Origin: Pelagibius sp050330205
GTDB taxonomy: Bacteria > Pseudomonadota > Alphaproteobacteria > Kiloniellales > Kiloniellaceae
Direction: 5' to 3'
Assembly: GCA_050330205.1 (NCBI GenBank)
Contig: JBHJOA010000007.1
Coordinates: 1 to 64,000 of the forward strand
Length of the DNA: 64,000 bases
Every line of letters begins with the position of its first letter. Position 1 is the first letter of the stretch. Below are positions 27,015 to 38,085 of this stretch, piece by piece. The notes under the pieces are model-generated. The model had not been told where the DNA came from. It worked only from the letters and a program-made list of their open reading frames with translations, and did not search any database. Position numbers and translations under genes: made by a program.

Positions 27015-27515
27015 ATGAGACAGAAGATGAGTACCCCGCCATGGCATAGCGAAGACTCCCCGGCTGCTCAGTCTGCCGTCGACGTGCTGCCTGAGAACCG
27101 GGCCGGCGCGCTGTGGCATATCTGCCTTACGGCGAACAGCTTTGTCTTTCCGATCTATGCGCAGTTCGAACGCGACCACGGCATCACCCGCATGGAATTC
27201 GTGGTGATGTTCGTGCTGTCGCACCGCCCGCGCGCGACAGCGACGGATATTATCCGCATGACTGCGCTACCCAAGAACAACATCAGCCGCGGCGTGAACA
27301 GGCTCTTGCAGAAGGGGCTGATCCGCCGCCTCGACGACAAGGAAGACGGCCGGCGGCGGATTCTCGAACTGTCCTCCAAAGGGCGCAGCCTGATGAATAT
27401 CCTGTTGCCTCAGTACAGCCAGCGCGCGCGCGGCTTTCTCGATCGGCTGGACGCCACCGACCGCCGGGACCTCTCGCGGATCATCCTCAAGCTGGCCGGC
27501 GCGATTGCCGTGTGA
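27015..27515 (+). CDS. MarR family transcriptional regulator
   Basis: 166 residues from MRQKMSTPPWHS, preceded by AAGGAAGTGCAAGG. The frame is open further up but crosses the operator region. Winged-helix features: RPRATATDIIRMTALPKNNISRGVNRLLQKGLIRRL (helix-turn-helix) and the wing DDKEDGRRRILELSSKG. Divergent from the TRAP-hydrolase operon and the obvious candidate for controlling it in response to the transported compound or a metabolite. The ligand is unknown. Confidence 0.9.
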   Translation: MRQKMSTPPWHSEDSPAAQSAVDVLPENRAGALWHICLTANSFVFPIYAQFERDHGITRMEFVVMFVLSHRPRATATDIIRMTALPKNNISRGVNRLLQKGLIRRLDDKEDGRRRILELSSKGRSLMNILLPQYSQRARGFLDRLDATDRRDLSRIILKLAGAIAV

Positions 27516-27733
27516 AAGCTACGGCGGCGAATCATTGAGCCGTCATCAAGAGGCGATCGCCTCGACCGCATCTGTTGCGCCATGGGTTCCCGCGACGAGC
27601 GCGAGGATGACGTGAGGAGCGGGGGCCGCACCGTGGGACCTTGGGGCCGCCGGCGACTTACCCCCAGGAAAGGGCATCTGTGCACAGGCCGTCGGCCGTG
27701 ACTCGACTCGCCGGCTGAGGGCAAACTGGCGCC

Positions 27734-31207
<3,474 letters not shown>

Positions 31208-31231
31208 GCCGGCGGAGAAGTGGGAAAGCGC

Positions 31232-31275
31232 TTGCTATGTCGATTTTCTTCACCTACAAGTAGGTTTAGAAAATC
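31232..31275 (+). promoter_or_regulatory. Promoter with 34-bp dyad operator in front of the two-gene cassette
   Basis: Inverted repeat 31242-31275: arms GATTTTCT..ACCTAC and GTAGGT..AGAAAATC, with only a two-base mismatch on each side and a two-base centre. A promoter fits exactly over it: -35 TTGCTA (31232-31237), 17-base spacer, -10 TACAAG (31255-31260) at the dyad centre. No U run follows, so it is not a good terminator for dnaE. Autoregulation by the HTH protein encoded downstream is the likely role. Confidence 0.55.
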
Positions 31276-31294
31276 AACATGAGGTGCCATTGGC

Positions 31295-31903
31295 ATGATT
31301 GAGACGAAAATCCTACGCGAGCAGTGGGACGTGGACCGTAGGCTGTCCGAACTCGGACTGAGCCGGACAAAGCTCCTTGAAGTCAGAGATATCGCCCGAT
31401 CATCCGCATCAAATGCGACGCCCTTTCATCCGGCAAATGCAGCAGGAACTTTTGCGTATCAGGATGGTTCCTGGGCCCTTCGCGACAAACACGCTGGTTC
31501 TGATTGGTCGATGGATCGAACCAACGGCGTGGAAGCGATCAGGAATGAGGAACTGGGTGTTCGTGTGATTTTCTCCAATGTGGATCTCGCCTGTGATGAT
31601 GATCAGGGACCTAAACCTCGGTCATCAAAAGGCGCCGGAGCAGAGCGAGCATGTATGGGAAACTTGTTTGATGATCTTCCGCACTTTGCGCCTCGCCAGA
31701 CTGACGGCTCCGCAACGTTCTATTTGATGGTCGATGACCAAGGCGCGGTGGAACTCACTAGGCCCGTCGTGAGACGCGGCACATTCAGTGCCTATGTTGA
31801 GCGTATCTATTTGTCCGATGGCAGCGACATGGACGTCGAGCGGCAGTTTTTCGACGACGGAGATCGAGTGGACGATTTCGATCCGCATGTAGCCCGAAAA
31901 TAG
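31295..31903 (+). CDS. Unknown 202-aa protein, first gene of a two-gene cassette
   Basis: 202 residues starting MIETKILREQWDVDRRLSEL. No signal peptide or membrane segment. The C-terminal part is acidic (DGSDMDVERQFFDDGDRVDDFD). I do not recognise the family. GAGG lies about 10 bases before the ATG. The next gene, encoding an HTH-metallopeptidase, starts 11 bases after the stop, so the two form an operon behind the 34-bp dyad. Base composition and codon use (many AAA, ATT, TTT, AGA-type codons) differ clearly from dnaE and rpsB on either side, which indicates acquisition. It may be the effector or the target partner of the peptidase; that is inference. Confidence 0.75.
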   Translation: MIETKILREQWDVDRRLSELGLSRTKLLEVRDIARSSASNATPFHPANAAGTFAYQDGSWALRDKHAGSDWSMDRTNGVEAIRNEELGVRVIFSNVDLACDDDQGPKPRSSKGAGAERACMGNLFDDLPHFAPRQTDGSATFYLMVDDQGAVELTRPVVRRGTFSAYVERIYLSDGSDMDVERQFFDDGDRVDDFDPHVARK

Positions 31904-31914
31904 CAGGTAGAATT

Positions 31915-32997
31915 ATGTTCAATGGTAGGAGGCTCAGCCTCGCCCGGAAACGGCGACGGCTGACTGCGAAGGGGCTTGCCGAAATGGCCGGCCTCTCCGC
32001 GATGACGATCACAAGGCTGGAGAAGGGCGAGAATCAGCCTGATGATGAAACATTGACGAGATTGGAGAAGGTGCTCGGGTTTCCATCCGGATTCTTCTAT
32101 GCAGACGACCCGGAAGAGCTTGAGACGAGCGCAGTGAGCTTTCGAAGTCTGTCTAAGATGAGCGCAAAGGAGCGCGATGCGGCTATCTCGGCTGGTTCCT
32201 TAGGCCTGCAACTTAGTGACTGGGTAGACGAACGATTTTCATTACCCCCGACAGATCTTATTGATCTCAGCTACGAGACAGAACCAGAAGCAGCAGCGCA
32301 TTCGATTCGACAATATTGGGGGCTTGGAGAGAGGCCAATTGGAAATATGCTCGGCCTACTTGAAATCCATGGAGTTAGGGTGTTCTCGTTGGCTGAAAAC
32401 ACCAAGACGGTGGATGCGTTCTCGTTCTGGAGAGATGATCGGCCATTTATCTTCCTGAATAATTTCAAAACGGCTGAACACAGCATTTTCGACGCTGCGC
32501 ATGAGCTTGGGCATCTTGCAATGCACAGGCACGCGGGAACTCGAGGCGAATCACGTGCTGCTGAGCGGGAAGCAAACAAGTTTGCTGCGGCGTTCCTTAT
32601 GCCTGCGAATGACGTGCGCTCGCGTATGCCCCGGTTTATCAGCACGAACGTGGTCATTAAGGCGAAGTCTAGATGGCGTGTCTCTGCTATGGCCATGGCT
32701 CATCGGCTAAGCAGCCTCAATCTACTTTCCGAGTGGCAGTACAAGTCTATCTGCATTGAACTTGGAAAGAGGGGGTATAGGACGGCTGAGCCAGACGGCG
32801 TTGAACGTGAGGTCTCGATTATTTGGAAGAAGGTTCTCTCACAGCTTTGGTTTGAGCGAACCTCTAAGAACGAAATAGCAAAGTCGCTGCAAATTCCATT
32901 GGATGAGCTAGAGAGCTTGGTTTGGGGACTTGCTGGTGGTGTTCCTTCGTCGCAGCTAGAGGTGCGTTCAAAAATGACGCGGCCCCAAATCGTGTGA
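31915..32997 (+). CDS. XRE-type HTH protein fused to ImmA/IrrE metallopeptidase domain
   Basis: 360 residues. Residues about 5-60 form a lambda-Cro-like helix-turn-helix (KGLAEMAGLSAMTITRLEKGENQP). The middle to about 230 is the ImmA/IrrE (peptidase M78) domain with zinc motif HELGH (H196-H200) and the downstream glutamate E219 in REANKFAAAFLMP. The last 100 residues are an extra helical region containing a second possible HTH-like stretch (TSKNEIAKSLQIPLDELESLV). Such proteins cleave or bind partner regulators in phage, ICE and toxin-antitoxin systems. Two 60-base lines I counted (32161-32220 and 32461-32520) have 35 and 29 G+C, against 45 of 60 in dnaE (30301-30360). This is foreign-looking DNA. 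Confidence 0.9.
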   Translation: MFNGRRLSLARKRRRLTAKGLAEMAGLSAMTITRLEKGENQPDDETLTRLEKVLGFPSGFFYADDPEELETSAVSFRSLSKMSAKERDAAISAGSLGLQLSDWVDERFSLPPTDLIDLSYETEPEAAAHSIRQYWGLGERPIGNMLGLLEIHGVRVFSLAENTKTVDAFSFWRDDRPFIFLNNFKTAEHSIFDAAHELGHLAMHRHAGTRGESRAAEREANKFAAAFLMPANDVRSRMPRFISTNVVIKAKSRWRVSAMAMAHRLSSLNLLSEWQYKSICIELGKRGYRTAEPDGVEREVSIIWKKVLSQLWFERTSKNEIAKSLQIPLDELESLVWGLAGGVPSSQLEVRSKMTRPQIV

Positions 32998-33004
32998 AGT
33001 GCTC

Positions 33005-33134
33005 GACCCGATCCACCTCATCGTCGCCCTCGACGGCGACCAAGAGCTGGAGTTCAACCCCGACCAGCGCATCCCTGTCGTCGGGAATCGGGTATGTCCT
33101 CAGGGCCGTCTCCAGCGTGGTCATGCAGGACCGC
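33005..33134 (+). pseudogene. Degraded second copy of the dnaE 3' end
   Basis: Aligns with dnaE 31073-31204. The first 66 bases match at 58 positions and the last 18 at 17; the middle has diverged and has a net two-base loss, so the frame shifts. In one frame it reads DPIHLIVALDGDQELEF and in another AVSSVVMQDR, where dnaE has DPIRLFVALDDGQELEF and AVPGVVMQDR. There is no start or functional context. It begins eight bases after the HTH-ImmA gene and marks the right edge of the inserted cassette. Confidence 0.9.
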
Positions 33135-33234
33135 TGGGGGTGCCGCTCTATTTGGGTAGCGTGCTAGACTGAGGACGTGCTTGGGTTCATCCTCATGACG
33201 TGGGACAGTTCCATCAGCGAAATGGGGAGCGCCT

Positions 33235-33603
33235 ATGAAAAGGACGTTAGGGACCATCAGGGATATTCAGCCCAATAAGCCCACTCCGTGGCTCGAATTG
33301 TGCCTGCCGCGCGAACTGAAGCGGATGTATCGTTGGCGTCACGGTCAGGAAATTCTTCTGTATCTGGACTCGGGCAAGCCGTGGCGTGGGACTTTAGGCT
33401 CCAAATCGCCTGGGGATCTGTATGTGCACACAGGGGTGGAACGTGGGGGAACGAAAGAAAGGATGCCGGATTTGCTCCTTGCGATGGGAGTAGCTCCTGG
33501 CGCCGAATTGGAATTCGGTATGCCCTCTCCAACGGAATTGCAGTTGCTGGCCGTGCGGAAGCAAGGCCACTTCCCGGCCGGTCGAACCATGCAGGCGCTA
33601 TAG
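33235..33603 (+). CDS. Orphan hypothetical protein
   Basis: 122 residues starting MKRTLGTIRDIQPNKPTPWL, preceded by GGGGAGCGCCT. No signal peptide or membrane helix. The start of the body, LELCLPRELKRMYRWRHGQEILLYLDSG, could be a small beta-barrel/AbrB-like fold, but I cannot support a family. Codon use is intermediate between the low-GC cassette and the host. It sits alone between the dnaE fragment and the rpsB leader. Confidence 0.65.
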   Translation: MKRTLGTIRDIQPNKPTPWLELCLPRELKRMYRWRHGQEILLYLDSGKPWRGTLGSKSPGDLYVHTGVERGGTKERMPDLLLAMGVAPGAELEFGMPSPTELQLLAVRKQGHFPAGRTMQAL

Positions 33604-33894
33604 TGGCTTAGCATGGCACGAGAGCGGCTGGAGTGTGTCGCCCCTGATGCTGTTGAGAAGCCGTACCCTTTTCTGCCGGGCGGACGGCTGCCCAGACCCG
33701 CCTTTTTCCTTGCGTTTTTGGGGCCTGGGGGGTATCTCCCGCGCACTATCAATCTCACACGCGGGCAACGCGGCCAGGCGGGGAGACATCCCGCCAGTCG
33801 CTCCGGTGTCTGAAAACCCAAGGGAAACATGGCTCTATGCCGGTTTTCTGGGTCCAGATGACAGGCCCGCGGTGGACCAACCGGAGAACTACTC
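33604..33894 (+). promoter_or_regulatory. Noncoding leader region of rpsB-tsf
   Basis: 291 bases without a gene. A weak promoter can be proposed: TTGCGT (33710-33715), 17 bases, TATCTC (33733-33738). Just upstream, GC-rich repeats run into CCTTTTT (33701-33707), possibly a weak terminator for the orphan gene. That would leave a leader of about 150 bases before the rpsB ATG, room for the S2-mediated control known for rpsB operons, but I recognise no specific leader motif. Confidence 0.35.
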
Positions 33895-34746
33895 ATGGCG
33901 CTTCCGAGCCCCTCGATGCGTCAGCTCCTCGAAGCTGGCGTCCACTTTGGACATACCACCCGCCGCTGGAATCCGCGCATGGCCCCCTTTATTTTCGGGG
34001 TCCGAAACGGCATCCACATCATCGATCTGGAGCAGACCGTTCCGCTGCTGAACCAGGCCCTGGTCACCGTGCGCGACATCGTCGCCGGCGGCGGCCGCGT
34101 GCTCTTCGTCGGCACCAAGCGCCAGGCCAGCGACAAGGTCGCCGAGGCGGCCAAGCGCTGCGGCCAGTACTACGTGAACCACCGCTGGCTGGGCGGCATG
34201 CTGACCAACTGGAAGACCATTTCCAACTCGATCAAGCGCCTGCGCGTGGTCGAGGAGCAGCTGGACGGCGAGCAGGTCGGCCTGACCAAGAAGGAACTGC
34301 TGATGCTGACCCGCGAGCGCGACAAGCTGGAGCGCGCGCTGGGCGGCATCAAGGAGATGGGCGGCCTGCCGGACGTGCTCTTCGTCATCGACACCAACAA
34401 GGAACACATCGCCGTCGAAGAGGCGAGCAACCTCAAGATCCCGGTGATCGGCGTGCTCGATTCCAACTCCGATCCCAGCGGCGTGACCTTCCCGGTGCCG
34501 GGCAACGACGACGCCCTGCGCGCCATCGGTCTCTACTGCGACCTGATTGCCGACGCCGTGCTCGACGGCATCCAGGCCGAGATGACCGCCAGCGGCGCCG
34601 ACATCGGCGAGTCGGCGGAGGTGCCGGTGGAGACCCTGCCGGAAGCCGAAGAGGCGAAGCCCGAGGGCGAAGCCGCCGCACTGGCGGATGCCGCTCCCGA
34701 AGCTGCCCCCGAAGCTACAGGCGAGGAAGTCTCGCAGCAGGCCTGA
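33895..34746 (+). CDS. rpsB: 30S ribosomal protein S2
   Basis: 283 residues. The S2 core runs to about residue 235 (MRQLLEAGVHFGHTTRRWNP, then LLFVGTKRQAS-like VLFVGTKRQASDKVAEAA, NHRWLGGMLTNWKTI, and PVIGVLDSNSDPSGVTFPVPGNDDA). A 45-residue Ala/Glu-rich acidic tail follows, as often in alphaproteobacteria. Ribosome-binding site GGAGAA eight bases before ATG. First gene of the rpsB-tsf pair. Confidence 0.97.
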   Translation: MALPSPSMRQLLEAGVHFGHTTRRWNPRMAPFIFGVRNGIHIIDLEQTVPLLNQALVTVRDIVAGGGRVLFVGTKRQASDKVAEAAKRCGQYYVNHRWLGGMLTNWKTISNSIKRLRVVEEQLDGEQVGLTKKELLMLTRERDKLERALGGIKEMGGLPDVLFVIDTNKEHIAVEEASNLKIPVIGVLDSNSDPSGVTFPVPGNDDALRAIGLYCDLIADAVLDGIQAEMTASGADIGESAEVPVETLPEAEEAKPEGEAAALADAAPEAAPEATGEEVSQQA

Positions 34747-34864
34747 GGCCGCTTCCGCCGCAGGAGCCCGCCGCGGCCGGCGAGGCTCCTCTCCGAACAT
34801 CGCGTCCCCGCCGGCCGAGCGCCCGCGGGGACGCCCGAGACTGCTAAACAAGAAGGATTCCGTC

Positions 34865-35791
34865 ATGGCTGAAATCACAGCGGCGCTGGTCAAAGAGCTG
34901 CGCGAGACCTCCGGCGCCGGGATGATGGATTGCAAGAAGGCGCTGACCGAGTCCGGCGGCGACCTCGATGCGGCCGTCGACTGGCTGCGCAAGAAGGGCC
35001 TTGCCGCCGCCGCCAAGAAGGCCGGCCGCGTCGCCGCCGAGGGCCTGGTCGGCGTCGCCGCCGAGGGCACCCGCGGCGCCGTCGTCGAGGTCAACTCCGA
35101 GACCGACTTCGTCGCCCGCAACGACGCCTTCCAGGGTTTCGTCGCCAAGGTGGCCGAGGTCGCCCTGGCGACCGGCGGCGACCTGGAAGCCATCAAGGCC
35201 GCCAAGTTCCCCGGCAGCGCCAACACCGTGGCCGACGAACTCACCAACATGATCGCCAAGATCGGCGAGAACATGAGCCTGCGCCGCGCCGCCGGCGTCA
35301 GCGTCTCCGACGGCGTGGTCTGCGCCTACGTCCACAACCAGTCGGCCGCCGGCCTCGGCAAGATCGGCGTTCTCGTCGGCCTCGAGTCCAAGGGCGACAA
35401 GGCCAAGCTGGAAGCCCTCGGCAAACAGCTCGCCATGCACGTGGCCGCCGCCCAGCCGCAGGCGCTCGACCGCAGCGGCGTCGACGCCAGCGCCCTCGAC
35501 CGCGAGCGCGACGTGCTGAGCGAGCAGGCCCGCGCCAGCGGCAAGCCCGAGGACATCATCGCCAAGATGGTGGAGGGCCGCCTGCGCAAGTTCTACGAGG
35601 AGGTCTGCCTCGTCGAGCAGGTCTTCGTCATCGACGGCGAGACCAAGATCGCCAAGGTGCTGGAGAATGCGGCCAAGGAGGTCGGCGCCCCGGTCGCCAT
35701 CGCCGGCTTCGTGCGCCTGCAGCTCGGCGAAGGCGTCGAGCGCGAGGAACAGGACTTCGCCGCGGAGGTCGCCGCCACCCTCGGCGGCTGA
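34865..35791 (+). CDS. tsf: Translation elongation factor Ts
   Basis: 308 residues from MAEITAALVKELRETSG. It is the GDP/GTP exchange factor for EF-Tu. The UBA-like N terminus (TSGAGMMDCKKALTE) and the core motif VEVNSETDFVARND are diagnostic; the dimerisation domain follows with MHVAAAQPQAL. It follows rpsB after 118 bases. The frame is open upstream to 34688, but this ATG matches the family start. Confidence 0.97.
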   Translation: MAEITAALVKELRETSGAGMMDCKKALTESGGDLDAAVDWLRKKGLAAAAKKAGRVAAEGLVGVAAEGTRGAVVEVNSETDFVARNDAFQGFVAKVAEVALATGGDLEAIKAAKFPGSANTVADELTNMIAKIGENMSLRRAAGVSVSDGVVCAYVHNQSAAGLGKIGVLVGLESKGDKAKLEALGKQLAMHVAAAQPQALDRSGVDASALDRERDVLSEQARASGKPEDIIAKMVEGRLRKFYEEVCLVEQVFVIDGETKIAKVLENAAKEVGAPVAIAGFVRLQLGEGVEREEQDFAAEVAATLGG

Positions 35792-35978
35792 TTCCCCGAA
35801 AGCGCCGCGGCGCCGCCATCTTTCCGCCCGAAGCGGCGGACAGTGTCATTTGCGGGCGGCGCGCGGCGCCGGCGTCGCCCCCCTGGCAAGACTCGGCCGG
35901 GCACATTACCATGGGCGCGCTTCAACCGGGCGGCCGCCGCCGCCGGGACAAGACCCGCCAGTTCTCGAAATGGGGCCC

Positions 35979-36725
35979 ATGTCGAAAACGCAACCTCGGG
36001 CTGACCGCCCCTCCCAGTACAAGCGCGTGCTGCTGAAGATCTCGGGCGAGGCCCTGATGGGCGACCGCGAGTACGGCATGGACCCGGCCATGGTCGCGCA
36101 GATCGCCGCCGACGTCGGCGAGGTGCGCCGCCTCGGCATCGACGTCTGCCTGGTGGTCGGCGGCGGCAACATCTTCCGCGGCGTCTCGGCCGCCGCGCGC
36201 GGCATGGAGCGGGCCTCGGCTGACTACATGGGTATGCTGGCGACGGTGATCAACGCGCTGGCCCTGCAGAACGCCCTGGACAGCATCGGCGTCGACACCC
36301 GGGTGCAGTCGGCCATCCCCATGGCCACCGTGGCCGAGCCCTACATCCGCCGCCGCGCCGTGCGCCACATGGAGAAGGGGCGGGTGGTGATCTTCGCCGC
36401 CGGCACCGGCAACCCCTTCTTCACCACCGACACCGCGGCGGCGCTGCGCGCCTCGGAGATGGGCTGCGACGCGCTGCTGAAGGGCACCAAGGTGGACGGC
36501 GTCTACGACTCCGACCCGGCCAAGAACCCCGCCGCCAAGCGCTACGACAAGCTGAGCTACATGCGCGTGCTGACCGACGACCTCGGCGTCATGGACCATG
36601 CCGCCATCTCGCTTGCCCGGGAGAATGCGATCCCTATCCTGGTGTTTTCCATCTACAAGCCGGGCGCCTTTGCCGAGGTTCTGTCCGGCAAGGGCTGCTT
36701 TACACTGGTGAAGAACGAGGAATGA
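35979..36725 (+). CDS. pyrH: UMP kinase
   Basis: 248 residues from MSKTQPRADR; ATG at 35970 (three codons up) is an alternative. It phosphorylates UMP to UDP. Amino-acid-kinase motifs: KRVLLKISGEALMG at the start, VVGGGNIFRG, FAAGTGNPFFTTDTAAALRA and KGTKVDGVYDSDP. It is separated from tsf by 187 bases and from frr by three, so pyrH-frr form a unit that may have its own promoter. Confidence 0.96.
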   Translation: MSKTQPRADRPSQYKRVLLKISGEALMGDREYGMDPAMVAQIAADVGEVRRLGIDVCLVVGGGNIFRGVSAAARGMERASADYMGMLATVINALALQNALDSIGVDTRVQSAIPMATVAEPYIRRRAVRHMEKGRVVIFAAGTGNPFFTTDTAAALRASEMGCDALLKGTKVDGVYDSDPAKNPAAKRYDKLSYMRVLTDDLGVMDHAAISLARENAIPILVFSIYKPGAFAEVLSGKGCFTLVKNEE

Positions 36726-36728
36726 CCC

Positions 36729-37286
36729 GTGGCCGACCCTGATCTACGCGACATCTCGCGCCGCATGGACGGCGCCATCGACGCCCTGCACAAGGAATTC
36801 GCCGGCCTGCGTACCGGCCGCGCCTCGGCCGGCCTGCTCGAGCCGATCAACGTCGACGCCTACGGCGCCAGCATGCCGATGAACCAGGTCGGCTCCATCA
36901 GCGTGCCGGAGCCGCGCATGGTGACGGTGCAGGTCTGGGACCGCGGCCTGGTCGGCGCCGTCGAGCGGGCGATCCGCGAGTCCGGGCTCGGCCTCAACCC
37001 GGCCACCGACGGCCAGCTGATCCGCGTGCCGATCCCCGCGCTCTCCGAGGAACGCCGCGTCGAGCTGACCAAGATCGCCGGCAAGTACGCCGAGCAGGCC
37101 CGGGTGGCGGTGCGCAACGTGCGCCGCGACGGCATGGAGATGCTGAAGAAGATGGAGAAGGACCACGAGATCTCCAAGGACGAGCATCACCACTGGTCCG
37201 AGCAGATCCAGCAGCTGACCGACAAGCACATCAAGACCATCGACGAGGCCCTGGCCCACAAGGAGGAGGAGATCCTCCAGGTCTAG
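36729..37286 (+). CDS. frr: Ribosome recycling factor
   Basis: 185 residues with a GTG start at 36729, three bases after the pyrH stop. It releases post-termination ribosomes together with EF-G. Recognised by EFAGLRTGRASAGLLEPI, GSISVPEPRMVTVQVWD and the long coiled-coil ending with VRNVRRDGMEMLKKMEKD. The stop codon lies inside a perfect 22-bp palindrome. Confidence 0.97.
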   Translation: MADPDLRDISRRMDGAIDALHKEFAGLRTGRASAGLLEPINVDAYGASMPMNQVGSISVPEPRMVTVQVWDRGLVGAVERAIRESGLGLNPATDGQLIRVPIPALSEERRVELTKIAGKYAEQARVAVRNVRRDGMEMLKKMEKDHEISKDEHHHWSEQIQQLTDKHIKTIDEALAHKEEEILQV

Positions 37287-37301
37287 ATCTGGATCTAGAC
37301 C
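37280..37301. repeat. Perfect 22-bp palindrome across the frr stop codon
   Basis: Arms GGTCTAGATC (37280-37289) and GATCTAGACC (37292-37301) with TG between. The frr stop TAG is 37284-37286. As RNA it would form an eight-pair hairpin with a six-base loop, but no U run follows, so it is not an intrinsic terminator. It could act as an mRNA stability hairpin between frr and uppS. Confidence 0.6.
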
Positions 37302-37325
37302 CCGGCCGCCGCCCCGCCGTTATCG

Positions 37326-38072
37326 ATGAAGGCAATGGACGACGCACGCTTCTCTCCGGGTCCGGTATCGCCACGCCATGTCGCCATTATCATGGACGGC
37401 AACGGCCGCTGGGCCAATGCGCGCGGCCTGCCGCGCACCCTGGGGCACCGCCAGGGGGCGGAGGCGGTGCGCCGCTGCATCGCGGGGGCGCTGGAGATGG
37501 GCATCCCCTTCCTGACCCTGTTCGGCTTCTCCGCCGAGAACTGGCGGCGCTCGGCCAGCGAGGTCGAGGACCTCATGGGCCTGCTGCGCCGCTACCTGCA
37601 GAGCGAGATCGCCGAGTTCCACAAGAACGGCATCCGCCTGCGGGTGATCGGCGAGCGCGACCGCCTGCCGCCCGACATCGTCCGCCTGATCGCCGAGGCC
37701 GAGCGCCGCACGGCGGAGAACGAAGCCCTCGACCTGGTGATCGCCATCAGCTACGGCGGCCGCCAGGAAATCGCCGCCGCCGCCCGCAGGCTGGCCGCCG
37801 CCGTCGCCACCGGCGAGCTGGCGCCGGAGGACATCGACGAGGAAAGCTTCGCCGCCTGCCTGCTGACGGCGGGGATTCCCGACCCCGACCTGGTGATCCG
37901 AACCTCCGGCGAGCAGCGCCTCAGCAACTTCCTGCTCTGGCAGTCGGCCTACAGCGAGTTCATCTTCGTCGACAAGCTGTGGCCCGACTTCGACAAGAGC
38001 GACCTGGAGGCCGCCGTGGCGGAGTTCCGCCGCCGCGAGCGGCGCTACGGCGCGGCCGCGGAATCGCTTTAG
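37326..38072 (+). CDS. uppS: Isoprenyl (undecaprenyl) diphosphate synthase
   Basis: 248 residues, cis-prenyltransferase making the C55 carrier for peptidoglycan and O-antigen. The catalytic region HVAIIMDGNGRWANARG (D24) and the IPP-binding RTSGEQRLSNFLLWQSAY are conserved, as is TLFGFSAENWRR. The start could be ATG 37326 or the ATG three codons later. It follows frr after 39 bases and precedes cdsA by 13. Confidence 0.96.
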   Translation: MKAMDDARFSPGPVSPRHVAIIMDGNGRWANARGLPRTLGHRQGAEAVRRCIAGALEMGIPFLTLFGFSAENWRRSASEVEDLMGLLRRYLQSEIAEFHKNGIRLRVIGERDRLPPDIVRLIAEAERRTAENEALDLVIAISYGGRQEIAAAARRLAAAVATGELAPEDIDEESFAACLLTAGIPDPDLVIRTSGEQRLSNFLLWQSAYSEFIFVDKLWPDFDKSDLEAAVAEFRRRERRYGAAAESL

Positions 38073-38085
38073 GACCCTCATTGCC

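Noticed and set aside
26799..27224. N-terminal extension of dctQ to 27224
   Set aside because: It would run through the operator/promoter region and overlap the divergent marR; the segment has no DctQ homology.
33680..33707. Terminator after the orphan gene at 33603
   Set aside because: A T run follows GC-rich sequence, but only 4-5 base pairs can be formed cleanly; left as a weak possibility inside the leader description.
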